Below are positions 24,225 to 36,721 of a DNA stretch of 64,000 nucleotides, piece after piece. Origin of the DNA: Quillaja saponaria. Taxonomy: Eukaryota > Streptophyta > Magnoliopsida > Fabales > Quillajaceae. The stretch lies in NCBI GenBank assembly GCA_029379385.1, contig CM055605.1, positions 12,559,001 to 12,623,000 on the forward strand, written 5' to 3'. Each line of letters begins with the position of its first letter. Position 1 is the first letter of the stretch. A program made the translations under genes and the position numbers. The notes under the pieces were generated by a model. It saw only the letters and a list, made by a program, of their open reading frames with translations. It had not been told where the DNA came from and searched no databases.

Positions 24225-24480
24225 ACAGGTGAGTGGTTAATTGTTGCCTTTATGGGCTAGATTAGTATTTGTAATTATATATTTATTTGAATATACGTGA
24301 TATATGAAAAGTAAGCAAGTAAAGTATTTCAGTAATTTATTTGAATTATGTTTGTTTGATATTGGTTGCTTTTTTTTATATTGGTTGTGGTTGATAAGGG
24401 CCAACAAAGTAAGGTTTTTATGAAAACTGATTTTTATCTTCGAAAATAAAGTCCAGGTGCACCTAGGATGTTTTGATTTA
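24225..24480 (+). repeat. inverted repeat arm 2
   Basis: Reverse-complement match to 19,680-19,950. The LTR-like sequence continues to about 25,290 and includes a stretch near 24,790-24,830 (ACTCACGGAGTCTGTAAGAC) that recalls the 3' part of chromovirus LTRs. This assignment rests on recollection of family style only. Confidence 0.55.
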
Positions 24481-25290
24481 AAATCATAAGAAAATTCTGA
24501 TTTTGATAAATCTGTTTTTTTTTTAATTGAGTGCTCAGCTCTGGTGGGATGGATTGTGTACGGAGATCAATTTGTTGTGCAGGCATATAAATGCCCAATA
24601 AGAAGTGGTAATGTTGTGCGGGGTTGGGTCACTCGTTAGTCATTTGGTTGCTTTGGTTGCTTTGTTTGATATTATTGCTCTAATTAATTTGTGATTCTGT
24701 GTTTCATGTAAATTGTAAAATTATGACGGTTATATATGTTATATGTTTGTGTTGAGTGATGCTAGTACTCTTTGAATACGATTTTTCACTCACGGAGTCT
24801 GTAAGACTCATCTCTCTCGTGAATAATATTTTTTTCAAGAATTCAATATATGTCATCACTGAGTTTGTTGGCCTATCGATAAAGTACAGTAAGATATTTT
24901 TCAGATCTCAGACTTAAAGTTAAGGATGAAAGTTGCAGTCACACTAGAATTGTGGAATGTTAAATTTTGTATGATGTAATAGTCTAGATATTTATCATTG
25001 TGTCGTTGTGTGAAATTAGGAGCACATATGTTGTATTTTGAGGCATGTTATATAAATTTTCAGTAAGTTGCTATTTGTTTTAGGAAAATAAACTTTTACA
25101 GTGAACTTTTATTCTATAAAAGTTCCTTTTAATTTTTTTATTGAGTCAAAAGTCATGGTTGTTACTTTGTTTTGAATTCAGGTTTACGAAGGTTTGGTTA
25201 TCTAACTTTCCGGCCAGTCATGTCCTTTGTGAGGGGTATACAGGCATAAAGTATCCTATTTTTATGATGGGGTATTATATAGTTCACCTT

Positions 25291-26319
25291 TCAACAAACT
25301 TTGTAAAGTAGTCATTACAAAAAATATTAAATTGCTTTAAAGCCCTAAAATGATTAATAAATACTTATTTATTATATATACTATTTGTAATCACTTCTAT
25401 TATTATTATTATTTTGTTTAACTTTTATGTTATCATTTAAATGTCTCAGAATTTTCTCAATAAGTAAGCTGAAAGAAACAAACAAACATAAGAGATTGTA
25501 TGTAAGATTGAGAATGAACACTTATTGTGGAGAAAATAAAATAAAATAAATCAAGTCAGATAGATCATTCATTAACAATGAAATTAATGACAGTGGACAC
25601 ATAAATATCAACTAAAGTTGGTGAATAGAAAAATACAATGTAATTATATTGTTATGCATGTTGCACAACATACAACATAGATCAACCATCGTAATGTTGC
25701 CGCACAAACTTCACAGAATTTTTTTATTTTTTATTACATTATAGAATAAATTTTTAAAAAACATATATATATATATATATTGTGATAACAGTTGATTATA
25801 TTTAAATTTTATAAGGGCATGATGGAATATTCGAAAGACAATAATGAAATTCTTTTATGCACAAATACAACCAAAGGCTAAACTCTTTGGAGACTTGTAG
25901 GGGCCAAAAAATAATTAACAAAGGAAAAATTTTAATATATTTTTTAATCATATATAGGAATTTTTTTATTTTTTATTTTTAATAATGGCCCCCACCCCAA
26001 AAAAAAATATTCCACTTAATTAAATAAATTTCTAATACACAAATAAATCAAGCCCAAAACTTGTTGGGCCTTCAAAAAAAATAAAATTTAATACCCAATT
26101 TCTAACACACAAATAACCCAATACCCAATGGCCTCAGTCAAAGATCAAGTTTCTCCTTTTCAGTTCTATCGTTTAACTTGCAGTTAGAGTTGTTGTGCTG
26201 AGTCTTGCCAACTTCACTTCAATGGTGCGCTAACCCTACGAAATTTAGTTGAAAATTTATACAAGGTGTAAAAATTGGTGATATATTGATGTTCCTAATC
26301 TAGATGGTATGTAAATATA
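25291..26319. other. AT-rich spacer, no gene seen
   Basis: Includes a TA microsatellite near 25,765-25,780 and several A/T tracts. Nothing coding was recognised. Confidence 0.5.
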
Positions 26320-26740
26320 TTGAAGGAAGAGGCCGTTGTCAATGAGACCAAATTACTATGGAGCATCATTATCATTTTGACGTATTTAATGCTATCGTAG
26401 ACTTCCTCATCTACAAGACTTGAACAACATATTAGTGAACAAGGAAGAGAGTTTTTGAGACTCAATACAGCGTTAAATGCCAGTGAAGATTATAAATCAT
26501 TCAATGCCAATGATAATTTTAGTCTTGTTGAGGAATATTATTATCTTGACTTTACAGTGCAGGAGAAGATAAATTTAAAATTTCAGTTAATGAATTTTGA
26601 ATTTGATACATCTAATCATTCGAAACTACAAAAATTATCTTCTGTCTCATAATTATGTCAAGTATTAGTGGAAACTGACAAAGCAAAAGCCTATCATCTT
26701 GTTGACAATTCACCTGTGTGCATGTAAAGTTCTTTTCTAG
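26320..26740 (+). pseudogene. hAT-family transposase fragment
   Basis: Plus-strand translation gives, in order and with small frame changes: MEHHYHFDVFNAIVDF, LNTALNASEDYKSFNANDN, a EYYYLDFTVQEKINLKFQL stretch, and CQVLVETDKAKAYHLVD. This is the C-terminal third of plant hAT transposases of the TTF-type or zf-MYM-like group, just upstream of the hAT dimerisation domain, whose usual LPVSTATTERAFS block is missing. Stops near 26,425 and 26,650 and loss of both ends show a dead fragment. No terminal inverted repeats were found. Confidence 0.8.
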
Positions 26741-26803
26741 CATTACATCGAAAAAAAGCTTTGTACGTTGATACATACATGAGTATGCCCTGAAAAATGT
26801 TTT

Positions 26804-26839
26804 ACGCGCGCGCGCGCGCACACACATATATATATATAA
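26804..26839. repeat. compound CG/CA/TA microsatellite
   Basis: (CG)n, (CA)n and (TA)n runs follow one another without a break just downstream of the hAT fragment. All-CG runs are unusual in this AT-rich, CpG-poor window. Confidence 0.9.
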
Positions 26840-29800
26840 TAGCTTTCGTATTACATGCATTGCGCATAAATTATGTTTATGTAAATCTTAATAGAGTATA
26901 AACATACTAGATATTTCAAGACTTCATAGTAATTAAATGGTATTTGTCAAATAAATCCTAAAAAAAAAAAAACCTTAGTCATACCAAAGATAATGTAGTA
27001 TTAATTAATTATTTCTAATTAGACTTGAAGTCGTTAGTGCATAGAGCTGACGAATGCCAATATGTTGCCAAATATATATGGATTAGAGTTCCTTCTATTG
27101 ATATATAAGACAAGTTGATAAGATAATAATAATAAATAAAAGAAGGAACAAAAGCAATAACAACACTATATATATATAATTAATTATGCTTTCTCTTTCA
27201 GAATCATTGTGGCCCATGTCATGCCCAATTTTGTGAGAAAATAATATGCATATATTTAGATATATGATTTGTAACATATAAATACATGTTTATATGAAAA
27301 TTTACTTCTTTTTTAGCAAAATACCGCCACAATAAAAGTATAAGCTAGAGGGCAATTAATTAATTTCATCCATTTACTAAATTAATATAAATGTCAAACA
27401 TGTGAAATTATATATATAATTTATTAGTTAGCTTGTAAACTAAACAAGCCTACTAATTACGACTCCCATCCATGTATCATGAATTTCAAGTATATTAATG
27501 AGAAAGAAATTAACAAATTTTCATTAAGGCTATATAATCATCATATAAGAACTAATGAGTATATTTATTATATATTCCTTAATATGTTCAGCCACTATAT
27601 TATGCTCGTGTTATTATATATAACATAATAAGACAATTTTACAATTATTAAGAAGTTTTGAAAAAAAAAAAAAAAAAAAAGTAATTTATTTTAGACCAAA
27701 ACTCTAACCATTTAATTATAAATATATTAAGTTTTAAAATCTCATCTTCATTTGAACTCTACACATCAAGAGGGTGTAACCATATTGAAAATTTAATAAG
27801 TAAAAAGAGTAAAATAGGAAATTAAAATATTCTTCCTTTAAGGTTTTTTTATATATAGATGAATAAGCTTTTCTCATTTTCCACCTGATTTGGTTGTTTA
27901 GCCTTTGCCTGTTTGTTCCTGTCCCTTGCCAAAGTTTGTTTATGCTTGTTTCAGTTGGCTTGTTCTTCATCATTTTTAAAATCTCACCTCCACGAAGTTT
28001 CATTTTTAATCACATGTCGTTTATACATGTAAAGAGAGTGGTAGGTGTGCATGTGATACTTTCAAAGGTAACGAAGCTTGACTTCAAATTTGGGGGAAGG
28101 AAATTTCTTAAGTCAATTCTAAATTAATTCTAAGGAGATTATAGTATTACAGAGGAGGCCACATTTCCAAACCTAACTAGAAAGTTGTATTTCCCCAACT
28201 GATTAGAAGCAATGAATCTTATCAAAAATAAAAAAATAAAAAATAAAAAACAAGATTTGAAGCAATGAACGACAACCATAGACATACTGAGTTTAGGACA
28301 TTACTTGAATATAAAGCATACTTTTTGAAATATTTTGTTATAAAACTTAATAAAAGAATGAGATTTATTGGTTACTGGCTGTCTTATTGAAAATTCGCAA
28401 ATATTGTTTTTATTCACTTATGATATTTTATTGGTCAATATATGATTTTTGGACTATTACTTTATTCACTTAAGATACAGCTCATCCCACCTTCCATCAG
28501 TTGAAAATTATGACTGAGTCAATTTAAAATAAGTAAAGTGATAATTCAAAAACCACATGTGTTGGTACAGTGAAACTTACCCTTTCTAATTTTTACTAAT
28601 TCTATATTTTTTAAATTATTTAATCTTAACTTTTCAGATTCCATTTAAGACATCTTTCATATACAAGATAATTGTAATTTTAATTTTCGTTGTTATATAT
28701 TTTAGTTTACTATAAAAAGAAGCTAAAATTTTACATAACACACTAAAATGTTAAAGATAAGAAAGTTATGTGAAATTAAGATGCATGTATAATTCTCTTT
28801 TTCATTTGTCATTTATTTTGACTAGTTTTAAACATATAATTACAATCATTTTTTCTTTTCTTTGTATGACTAGTTTATACCTCCAAGTATAATTGAGCGA
28901 GAGGAATTTATTTTCATAATTTTCATCCAAACATCCTAAATAAATCAAATACATGAGTGAGATTTATTCTAATCAAGATATTTGTTATTACTCAGCTAAA
29001 ATATGTGGTTAGAAAAAAAAAAAAAAAATTACTGGCTATAACAATTTACATGCAATGGGAAGCATATAAATCAATTTTTCTTTTCATTTTTGGGTTAAGA
29101 AAGTGATTAATACAAATGTGAATTTATGACTATATTTTGAAACTAAAATATTGAAAAAAAATAAAGTGAATCTCATGGACGAACTTTGTTTTATCCACAT
29201 CAACCTATGATTTTCAATTTATCATTTTACCTCCTAAACTAATGGCGTTACTACTCTCTTTAGAAATCACAAATTAACAAAATAAAAAATCCGTAAATTA
29301 CATGAGTGATAAATTGAAATTTAGTCTTAAAAATATTGTCATCAAATTTTTACAAATAATAACTAATTTGTGTCTTTCATTATTTGCGGAGTGCTTAGTT
29401 TATAGGATCCTATTATAAAAAATTCTTCATCTCAATTTTTATAATATTAAAAACTTTTTTTTTACATATTTTCTTTCATCTTATTTTCACATCTCCTAGA
29501 TAAAACATTAAAGATTGAAGTTGCGCCATAACTCCTGCCTACCAATATGGCAATCTTGAACATGGTTTGGTCAAATAGTCAAGGCAAGTGGTTCAGTAAG
29601 CATGGCCCATAATGATGAAATTGGAGCAATGCTATGACTAGTCACAACGCAGCTGTTTGTTGTCATGTGAACATTTGTAAATAGGGTAAATTACATTTTG
29701 AGTCTTAATTGAAATCAAAATAAAAATACAATAAATTAAGAACACAAAAAAAAAAAAAAAAAAAAAAAAATTTATAAAATTCAAGATGTCAAAGTATAAC

Positions 29801-31284
29801 ATATATAATATTTTTATATATTTATATTATTCTAAAATTAGAAAACTTTTATGGTCTTCTTCTTTATACTAAATATAATTTTTTTTAAAATTATATTAAA
29901 AAAGAAAAAACTCATTCAAAGAAACAAGACTTACTCTAACAAATTTTTCCTCTTATCATTTAAGTAATTATTATCATTCTTTTTTTCTTAAAAAAAAAAA
30001 ATCATTATTCTATTTCTATATGAGCTCCATTTCTTTCTTTATATCAATTATCTAATTCTACTGATATTTTTTATTTATTTATTTTTCATTCATCTATATA
30101 TAGATCTGCAAAAGACATTATGAGAGAGATAACATAAAAAATCGCAATGAAAAGCAATCACAAGAATAAAGCTAGAAAGGTACTTAACTATTTAATAAAA
30201 ATTCTCTTATTCCTTTTAAGTTACAAGTTTTCTTTTTTTCAAGTAGTTGGAACGAGAATTGTCATATATTCATATAGCTTTTTAATAATTATTTAGTAGG
30301 TTGATTTTCGCGATAATTTTAAGTTCTTCATTTATGATAGGTACCATGAAAGTAAAGAAGGTATTAAATTTTCATGACCATTGCCCAATCAAAATCAAAT
30401 AAATACACTAGAATCTTGTCTACCAAGATTCTAAACTTAAAACAGCCTACAATTTTAATCTATTGATTTCACAAGATCTTACATTAAAATCTAGTAAAAA
30501 AACAAAGGAAAATTAATTATGAACGGGTACACATTTATATACATATTTGACAAGACACATTTCTATACTCACCATCATACAAATAAGAGAAGATAAATAA
30601 TTTGAAAGAATGATAATAATTTTTAGGTAACATTAATCCATTAAAAACAATTACAGACTAAAATAAATTTAATTAAAATAGAAAAATGAATTTGACTGTC
30701 AACTAGAGCAAAAAGAAATTAAATTCTTTACATCTCTATCTTTTCTTTTTTTTTTTTTACTAGCAAGCATAAAATAAAATTATTTTTTCTTAAAAAAAAT
30801 CTCCAAATAACGTACTCAATTATTATTTTTTTTTTCCATGAAACAAATAGTTGAAAAATCATTAAGAAAAACTAATATCAAAAAGAAATTTTTTAGTTTC
30901 CCAGGTTTCCCCACATGAATTGTCATAAGACTAATCTCCCTAGCTCTGTCATAACTAGGAGTCCCTCTCAATAATTAAATGCTCCAAAGTTTGAACTTGT
31001 ATTATCACCTTGAGAGTGTAGCTCGTTTACCTCTGCTCTCAACCTTTATTGGTCAAAAATAAATTTTTATTAACAATTTTATTTTATCCTAAAAAAATAT
31101 AATTCATTCTTTATTCTTAGCGTTCCATTGATAAAGATCGATAATAAAGTAGTTTAGCATATTTGAAGGGATACCCATTCTATTCCAAAAGATTTTACTC
31201 TCCCTATGACAAAGATTAGCACATAGCTAGAGCATTCTTCTTGCATCTCCAAATAAATGTTAGAATTCTTGGTAGGTTTCCAAG
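26840..31284. other. AT-rich intergenic stretch, no gene seen
   Basis: About 4.4 kb with many homopolymer A/T tracts (for example 27,660-27,680, 29,013-29,028 and 29,744-29,771). No reading frame longer than about 90 codons and no recognised motif. A slightly GC-richer block at 30,900-31,280 could be a decayed coding fragment, but no family was recognised. Confidence 0.5.
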
Positions 31285-31340
31285 TGATAATGTAGGATTA
31301 TAACAATCCAATAAGATTATTACATATGACGGAGGAGATG
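31285..31340 (+). repeat. short direct repeat, possible Copia LTR start
   Basis: TGATAATGTAGGATTATAAC and about 30 following bases recur at 32,182. The match stops after about 50 bp. Confidence 0.5.
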
Positions 31341-31385
31341 ACACACAGCTAAAATGTCTAGAGTCACACTGAGGGTAGGCAGCAC

Positions 31386-31820
31386 AGGCTAAAATGATGG
31401 CACTTAAGTAAAACGCCCAGAAAAATCAAAGTAGCTACAAAGCCAAAACATCAGCAAAACAAGCTTGGTTTTTCACCTATATTGCTCAAGCAATGTACAC
31501 TGTTTATTTTAATATTTACAATTTAATACAACTACATATTAGTAGCAAAGGCTAAAAAGTTGGCACTGGGGCAAAGCACCAAGATAAATCAAGTGGCTAC
31601 AAAACAAAACATCATCAACAAGCTTGAGTTTTTACCTAGAATACTACAACATCATCAAAAAGCTCGGGTTTTCATCCAGAATGCTACACATCATCAAAAA
31701 GCTTGGGTTTTCATCAAGAATGCTACAATATCAGCAAACAATCTCGAGTTTTTACCTATAATGTTCAAAGCAAGGTATGCTATATACTTTAGTATAGTAT
31801 TTAATACAATTGTATATTAG
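31386..31820. repeat. nested direct repeats with ~40-bp units
   Basis: Two layers. A segment with 'ggctaaaa..ggcact', 'aaatcaa.gt.gctacaaa' and 'tttaatacaa.t..atattagt' occurs at 31,386-31,535 and again, longer, at 31,543-31,820. Inside the second copy a 39-41-bp unit ('catcatcaaaaagcttgggt') is repeated about four times at 31,610-31,769. The unit is close to 13 codons and stays open in one frame through 31,560-31,820, but nothing indicates a real protein. Confidence 0.75.
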
Positions 31821-32181
31821 TCCCCATCTACAGGGGAAAATTAAGCATAAATGGCTATCATAACAAATCTGAACTTCTCATTTTGCACTGAAAAATGTGA
31901 GAGTAATAAGGTGGAGTAGTTATGAAGTAGTCTAAAATAATATAAGTTATAAGGTGGAATACAACATAACTTCAAGATCAGTAATAAAATATCACACCAT
32001 TAGTGCATCATATTAGTAATAGCACTAAAATTTCAAAACATTTAGCAGAAAAAATGACCCTACGAATGAGAACATGACAAAGTATAAGGTCCATTTATTT
32101 TTAAGCACCTGCTCTAATCGAAATTTAGTTAACCACTAGTTCAAGTCCCTACACTCCTTAAACTCATTTTTGGGAGACTAG

Positions 32182-32638
32182 TGATAACACAAGATTATAA
32201 CAATCCAATAAGATTATTACACGTGGCCGAATTAAGATATAACAGACTTATCCGAACTGTAACTGTCATAATTAGTATCCCATTAATATTGTAATGGACA
32301 TCATCATGGCCCATTATAACTGTAATTGTCATCATAACTATCTAGTTAATGATATGACACGTGGCATAGTCCTATTTGCTACAATATTCTATATAATGGT
32401 TGAAACCCAAAAGGTAAATTAGGTTATTCCTCTTACTCATACTCTTTATAGCCTTTTAGCTTATACACTTTGATCAAATATTGACTCTGCCTTCAGAGTT
32501 TTCACAGGTCCACATGATTACCCTTTTGTAGATCAAACATGTGAAGGACAACTCAATCTGGTCAAATCCAGTTTTAACACCAAGTTTCAAATCCAACTCC
32601 AATCTTTGTTCTTTGTTCATAGTGGATCTATTCTAATA
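32182..32638 (+). repeat. degenerate Copia-type LTR
   Basis: Starts TGATAACACAAGATTATAAC and contains a TATATAATG box near 32,390-32,400. It ends near ATTCTAATA, directly before CGATATCATAGG (32,639-32,650), which reads as a mutated TGGTATCAGAG PBS. The internal region right of it is cut off at 32,750 by the Athila-like nest. Orientation and type rest on the weak PBS. Confidence 0.45.
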
Positions 32639-32750
32639 CGATATCATAGGCAGAGGGAGTAGAAAAGTGACATTTATGAGTCAAGCTTTCAAATAATTCT
32701 ATCAAGACAATAGTGGGAATAGATGAAATTTGGTCACAGGTAGAGGAATG

Positions 32751-32783
32751 TGATAACTTTGTAGAAGAGAGTTATTTCATTGT
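32751..32783 (+). repeat. first 33 bp of the 5' LTR of element E
   Basis: TGATAACTTTGTAG...GAGTTATTTCATTGT matches the first ~33 bases of this family's LTRs, in plus orientation. It breaks exactly where element B/C begins. The LTR resumes at 44,199 on the far side of that element. Confidence 0.75.
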
Positions 32784-34212
32784 TGATAGGGATTGCACAA
32801 ACACAAGCGCACATATCGTCCTTAAGTAATATAGAGTAAGTAGAGATCGTTCCCATGAAGAATAATTACTTTGTTTTTTATGCTAATTACTACTAAAATG
32901 TAACCTAACTCTAATCAAGCCAATTCGAAGATTATAAATTTGATTTATAAAAATATTAAAACTAAGTCTAGGTTTACGATATCCCTCACACCACACCTTA
33001 ATAACTTTAATTCAAATCAATTCATGCAATAGCTAATATTAACCCATATTTCTTAATCAATTACTAGCATACTCCTATGTCTAGCAAATATATATTTCCC
33101 TTAGTGTAATTTCCTGTATTCCTATAAGAATCATTCTAAAGGAAACTCATTAAGAACCAAAGTTCTGGTTACTTATGGTAAAATAATATATCCTTATCTC
33201 CTAAACAAATTAGATCATCCAAATTATATGAACAATCCAAACATAAGCTATATCGCCTAAGGCTAATCCCAAAACTGACTATTCCAAGTCAATTCCAAAA
33301 TTTCTAATTAATCTAACTAGTGATCAAGCAATTAGAATTATTAAGAACAAAGTAGTATAAATACTACAACTAAAGCATACATTAAATTAAAACTAATGCC
33401 ACATTAACTACCTGTGAATTCAATAGTTACCCTTAGAATACGACTACTCTATACTAACTACAAGAAACATAAAAACTAAAGACATAGCCATTACAAGCAA
33501 ATAGAAAATAAGAAGAAGAAGAAATAGAAACTAGAAGTTGTCACTCTTCGAGTCTCCTTCCGCTCCTTAGCATTCTTTATCATGAACTCTAGTGTATCTC
33601 TAAACTTCAGCCTTCCTTCTTCATTTATAAGCTTTTTTCCTCCTATTCTAATTAAGATAGAAGTCCTTAAAATCTGTACAAGCTCTATAGCATGTGCATA
33701 TATAGCGCTGTGGCGCTACAGATTCTGTTTAATTCTAATAGGACTTATATTATACCCCTTGCGACTTCTTATAGTTAGGCGCTACGACACCAAACCTTCG
33801 CATATTTTATGAAAGTTGTCTATAGTTTGGTGTTGCAGCTTCATAATCATCATGCTATAGCTTCAGTCTTCAAGCTCGCAGCTTCATGCTCCCAGACTTC
33901 TTCAAGTTTTATGCTTGTTTTGACGTGCAGCGGCTTGATCATATCTGTGCCGCTGACTCATGTTCTTAAACGCTACGACGCTTGTTGAATTGCTTTCCTT
34001 TTCTAATCCGAACTATGACACTGCAAAGATACCTAAAACAAATTAAATACCAAAATTCGTAAAACTACTCCTAATTAAGATAAAATATCTATATAACTTT
34101 TAAAACAACTACAACACTATATTGGACTAATATTCTAACCCAAAATATTAGGATTAACATCAAATATGAATTAAAATCATAATGAAATAACTCTATTATT
34201 TTAGAGTTATCA
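32784..34212 (-). repeat. 3' LTR of element B/C
   Basis: TGATAGGGATTG at the left and GAGTTATCA at the right (TGATAAC...CCCTATCA on the minus strand). It pairs with 42,728-44,198. Contains the GCGCTACAG/GCAGCTTCA-rich motif block at about 33,690-33,990. Confidence 0.92.
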
Positions 34213-35647
34213 CACTCCCAAACTTAATATTTTGCTAGTCCTTAGCAAAAATCACAATTAATTTATCAATGAGGAGCTAATTATTTCCTTAAAAATCTTT
34301 AAATTTTATAATAAAGACTTGATTCAAGATAATACACAAGTATAATTTTGAATTTATCATGTTCAAGCCAACCTCATGTGTATGTGTACAAGGCATCGTC
34401 ACTAGAGTTAGATGACTTCAAAAATACTCTCAAAATAACTCAAAAACTAATCTTAACTTCCTCAAACTTCGTATTTCCTTTCTTTCACCACTAATGTAGG
34501 CTAACACTTAGTCAAAAATCAATAAGTCTTTTATTTAGCTTGTAACATCAAGCTAGGGTAAAGGTTTGATGAAATGAAATTTTTAGCTCAAGTATCCCAA
34601 GCACAATTTCTTTGTATGAGTTCACTATTCGTTTCCACCTTTTCTTTTTCAAGGTATTAGTTCCCACATACTCGAGTTTTAACTATTTTATCTCATGGTT
34701 TTTATCACCCGATATATTTCTTCTTGTGTGGCACAAATGTTCTCCACTTTTTCCTTCCTTTTCCTTCTTTTATTTTTCTACCAAACCTTTAGTTTGTAGG
34801 AATTCTCAAGGAATTTTCACATATTCCTCCAACTTAATTTTTATCTAGTGGGGATGATTAAATAATATTTTCTTTTTCTTTTTCTTCCTTGTAATGCACT
34901 CCTTCTCATAAACTTGCTTCAAGCTCATTCTCTTTTTAAACTCAATGAACTGCATATTGAATGTGCTTACTGTAAGAAGATGTAAATGGGTCTTACAAAC
35001 AAAAGATTGGTTAGCATATGGATGTGCTTAGGGGAAAAAAAAAAGGCATTAAGCTCAAAAGTGGTAACTAAAGAAATATAAAATCATTGGTGGATATACA
35101 AGGGCTCTATCGATCGAAAATGACCTAAATCATATTCTCAACTAAGCTTCACCTAGAATTTTGCTTCAAGAGTAATTCTTATTCATTAAAGAGGTCAAAA
35201 AGAGTCTAAGGTTTATAAAAAAAAAAAAATCATTAAAAACATCAACCCTAGGTTATAATAGCCTTGTGTAATATATATATATATATATATATGAAGTATA
35301 TGCCCTAATTATAACAAATTCAAAAATATATTCGCATGCTACAAAAATCAAAATCAATGCATAAATAATACTATCATGGGAATAAGGGCATAATAGATCA
35401 TTACCAACTTAACTTGCAATATTCTTAACACGACATGGGGAAGGGAAATACAATACAACCTAATTAGCACATCTAAACAATTACACATAAACAGAGGTTA
35501 ACCAAACATACAAAAATAGAGAATTGCAAAACTGTAAGTTCACCCCCCCCCCCCCCCCCTCTCAAACCTATTCTAAACATTGTCATAATATTTAAAGGAA
35601 AGAAAAAATAATAAAAGGAAAAAAATAAAAGATAAAGAAGACTCCTC
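34213..35647 (-). other. 3' untranslated region of element B/C
   Basis: No coding capacity. On the minus strand AAGTTTGGGAGTG abuts the LTR and is the likely PPT. A 17-base C run (35,543-35,559; G run on the element strand) lies just after the ORF3 stop, where element A has its G-rich internal purine tract. A TA microsatellite lies at about 35,270-35,292. Confidence 0.7.
35543..35559 (-). other. internal G17 tract (possible second polypurine tract)
   Basis: Uninterrupted run of 17 C on the plus strand, preceded on the element strand by AGGTTTGAGAG. Elements of this family carry similar G-rich tracts just 3' of ORF3 and again near 36,890-36,905. Confidence 0.6.
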
Positions 35648-36717
35648 TTAGTCATCGAAATCAATATCTCTCTCCTCCTCGGGACATGGGAATGAGGTTG
35701 GTGGCTCGGGACAAGGAAGGAAAGTAAAAAGGTCCCATTCTTCTTGCTACAGCATCATCCTTAACAACTCATTCTGGTGATTGACATGGTTATGCTACCA
35801 ATGCTCTACATATTGCATTTCTAAACTAGAGATGCCTGAGCAAAGGTAAATTTCTACTCACCAACAGGAGCTAGTTTAGCTAGAGCTAGTAGATCACCTT
35901 CTCCTGCTTTAAAATTACGGCCCAAAAATTTGTTCATCAGCTTATCATCTATTAGCCCTTTTCGCATCGGTAATGGTTCAGTGTCCTCTTAAATTCCACT
36001 AGCCTAACGACATAATTAAGTGATAAGAAAGAGGAACCATATACCCAAGTGTCTTATGTTTGCAGCCTGCAACATTGCACTATTAATTATATGATTAATA
36101 TCAATGGACATACCTCATACTATTTCATAAACTAGAATTTCTCTCTCTTTAGTCACGTCGCTGGCAAGTCCTTTAAGGAGGATGTTGGCAAGCATAAAGT
36201 AATACCACACCCTAACAGTAGCCATCAATTGACTGGCCTTGAAATGTATTGGTTCCCCATTAGTAAGCTTCCAAGTAGATCCTGGAAAGTACAAGGTATT
36301 AATCACTTTATTGTAGTCCACTATTCCACTTGCATATGTCACATACTCATCGGTCTCTGGAATGTAAAGAATTCCATAGCATGCATTGATTGTTGTGCTT
36401 GTGAAAGGTATAATCTTCCCTCGAACAATGACTCTACTGTCTCTGTGTTCTACAAGATTGGCACAGAATTCTCTAGCCAATACAATGATCCTAGCTGATG
36501 GCGATGCAAACAGTCTAGCCCAATTTCTTGCATCAATTATGTTGGCTATGTTCCTAAAGTAATCCGAGCTAAGGTGCAAACCTTATTATGCCACAATCTT
36601 CTTCATTATAAGCCTATCATGTAATTTCTTCTTTGCAGCAACAGGTATAAATCGTCTATTATCAAAGCTCAGTCTAGAAGATCAAGCACGCTCAGTAGCC
36701 TTTATTTTTAGTCCCAT
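35648..36717 (-). pseudogene. ORF3 with putative plant transposon protein domain, element B/C
   Basis: Start codon at 36,715-36,717 (MGLKIKATERA) and stop at 35,648-35,650. The core is open for 154 codons (36,579-36,115): NIIDARNWARLFASPSARI, LAREFCANLVEHRDSRVIV, TSTTINACYGILYIPE, YVTYASGIVDYNKVI and TWKLTNGEPIHFK. The C-terminal half is broken by several stops and ends in a DD-rich tail. Length and order match element A, which supports an ancestral protein of about 355 residues. Biochemical role unknown; the position after integrase is where Athila-type elements carry an extra or env-like ORF. Confidence 0.88.
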
Positions 36718-36721
36718 TGTC

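Noticed and set aside
30900..31280. Possible decayed LINE or other coding fragment on the minus strand
   Set aside because: No recognisable motif series; many stops.
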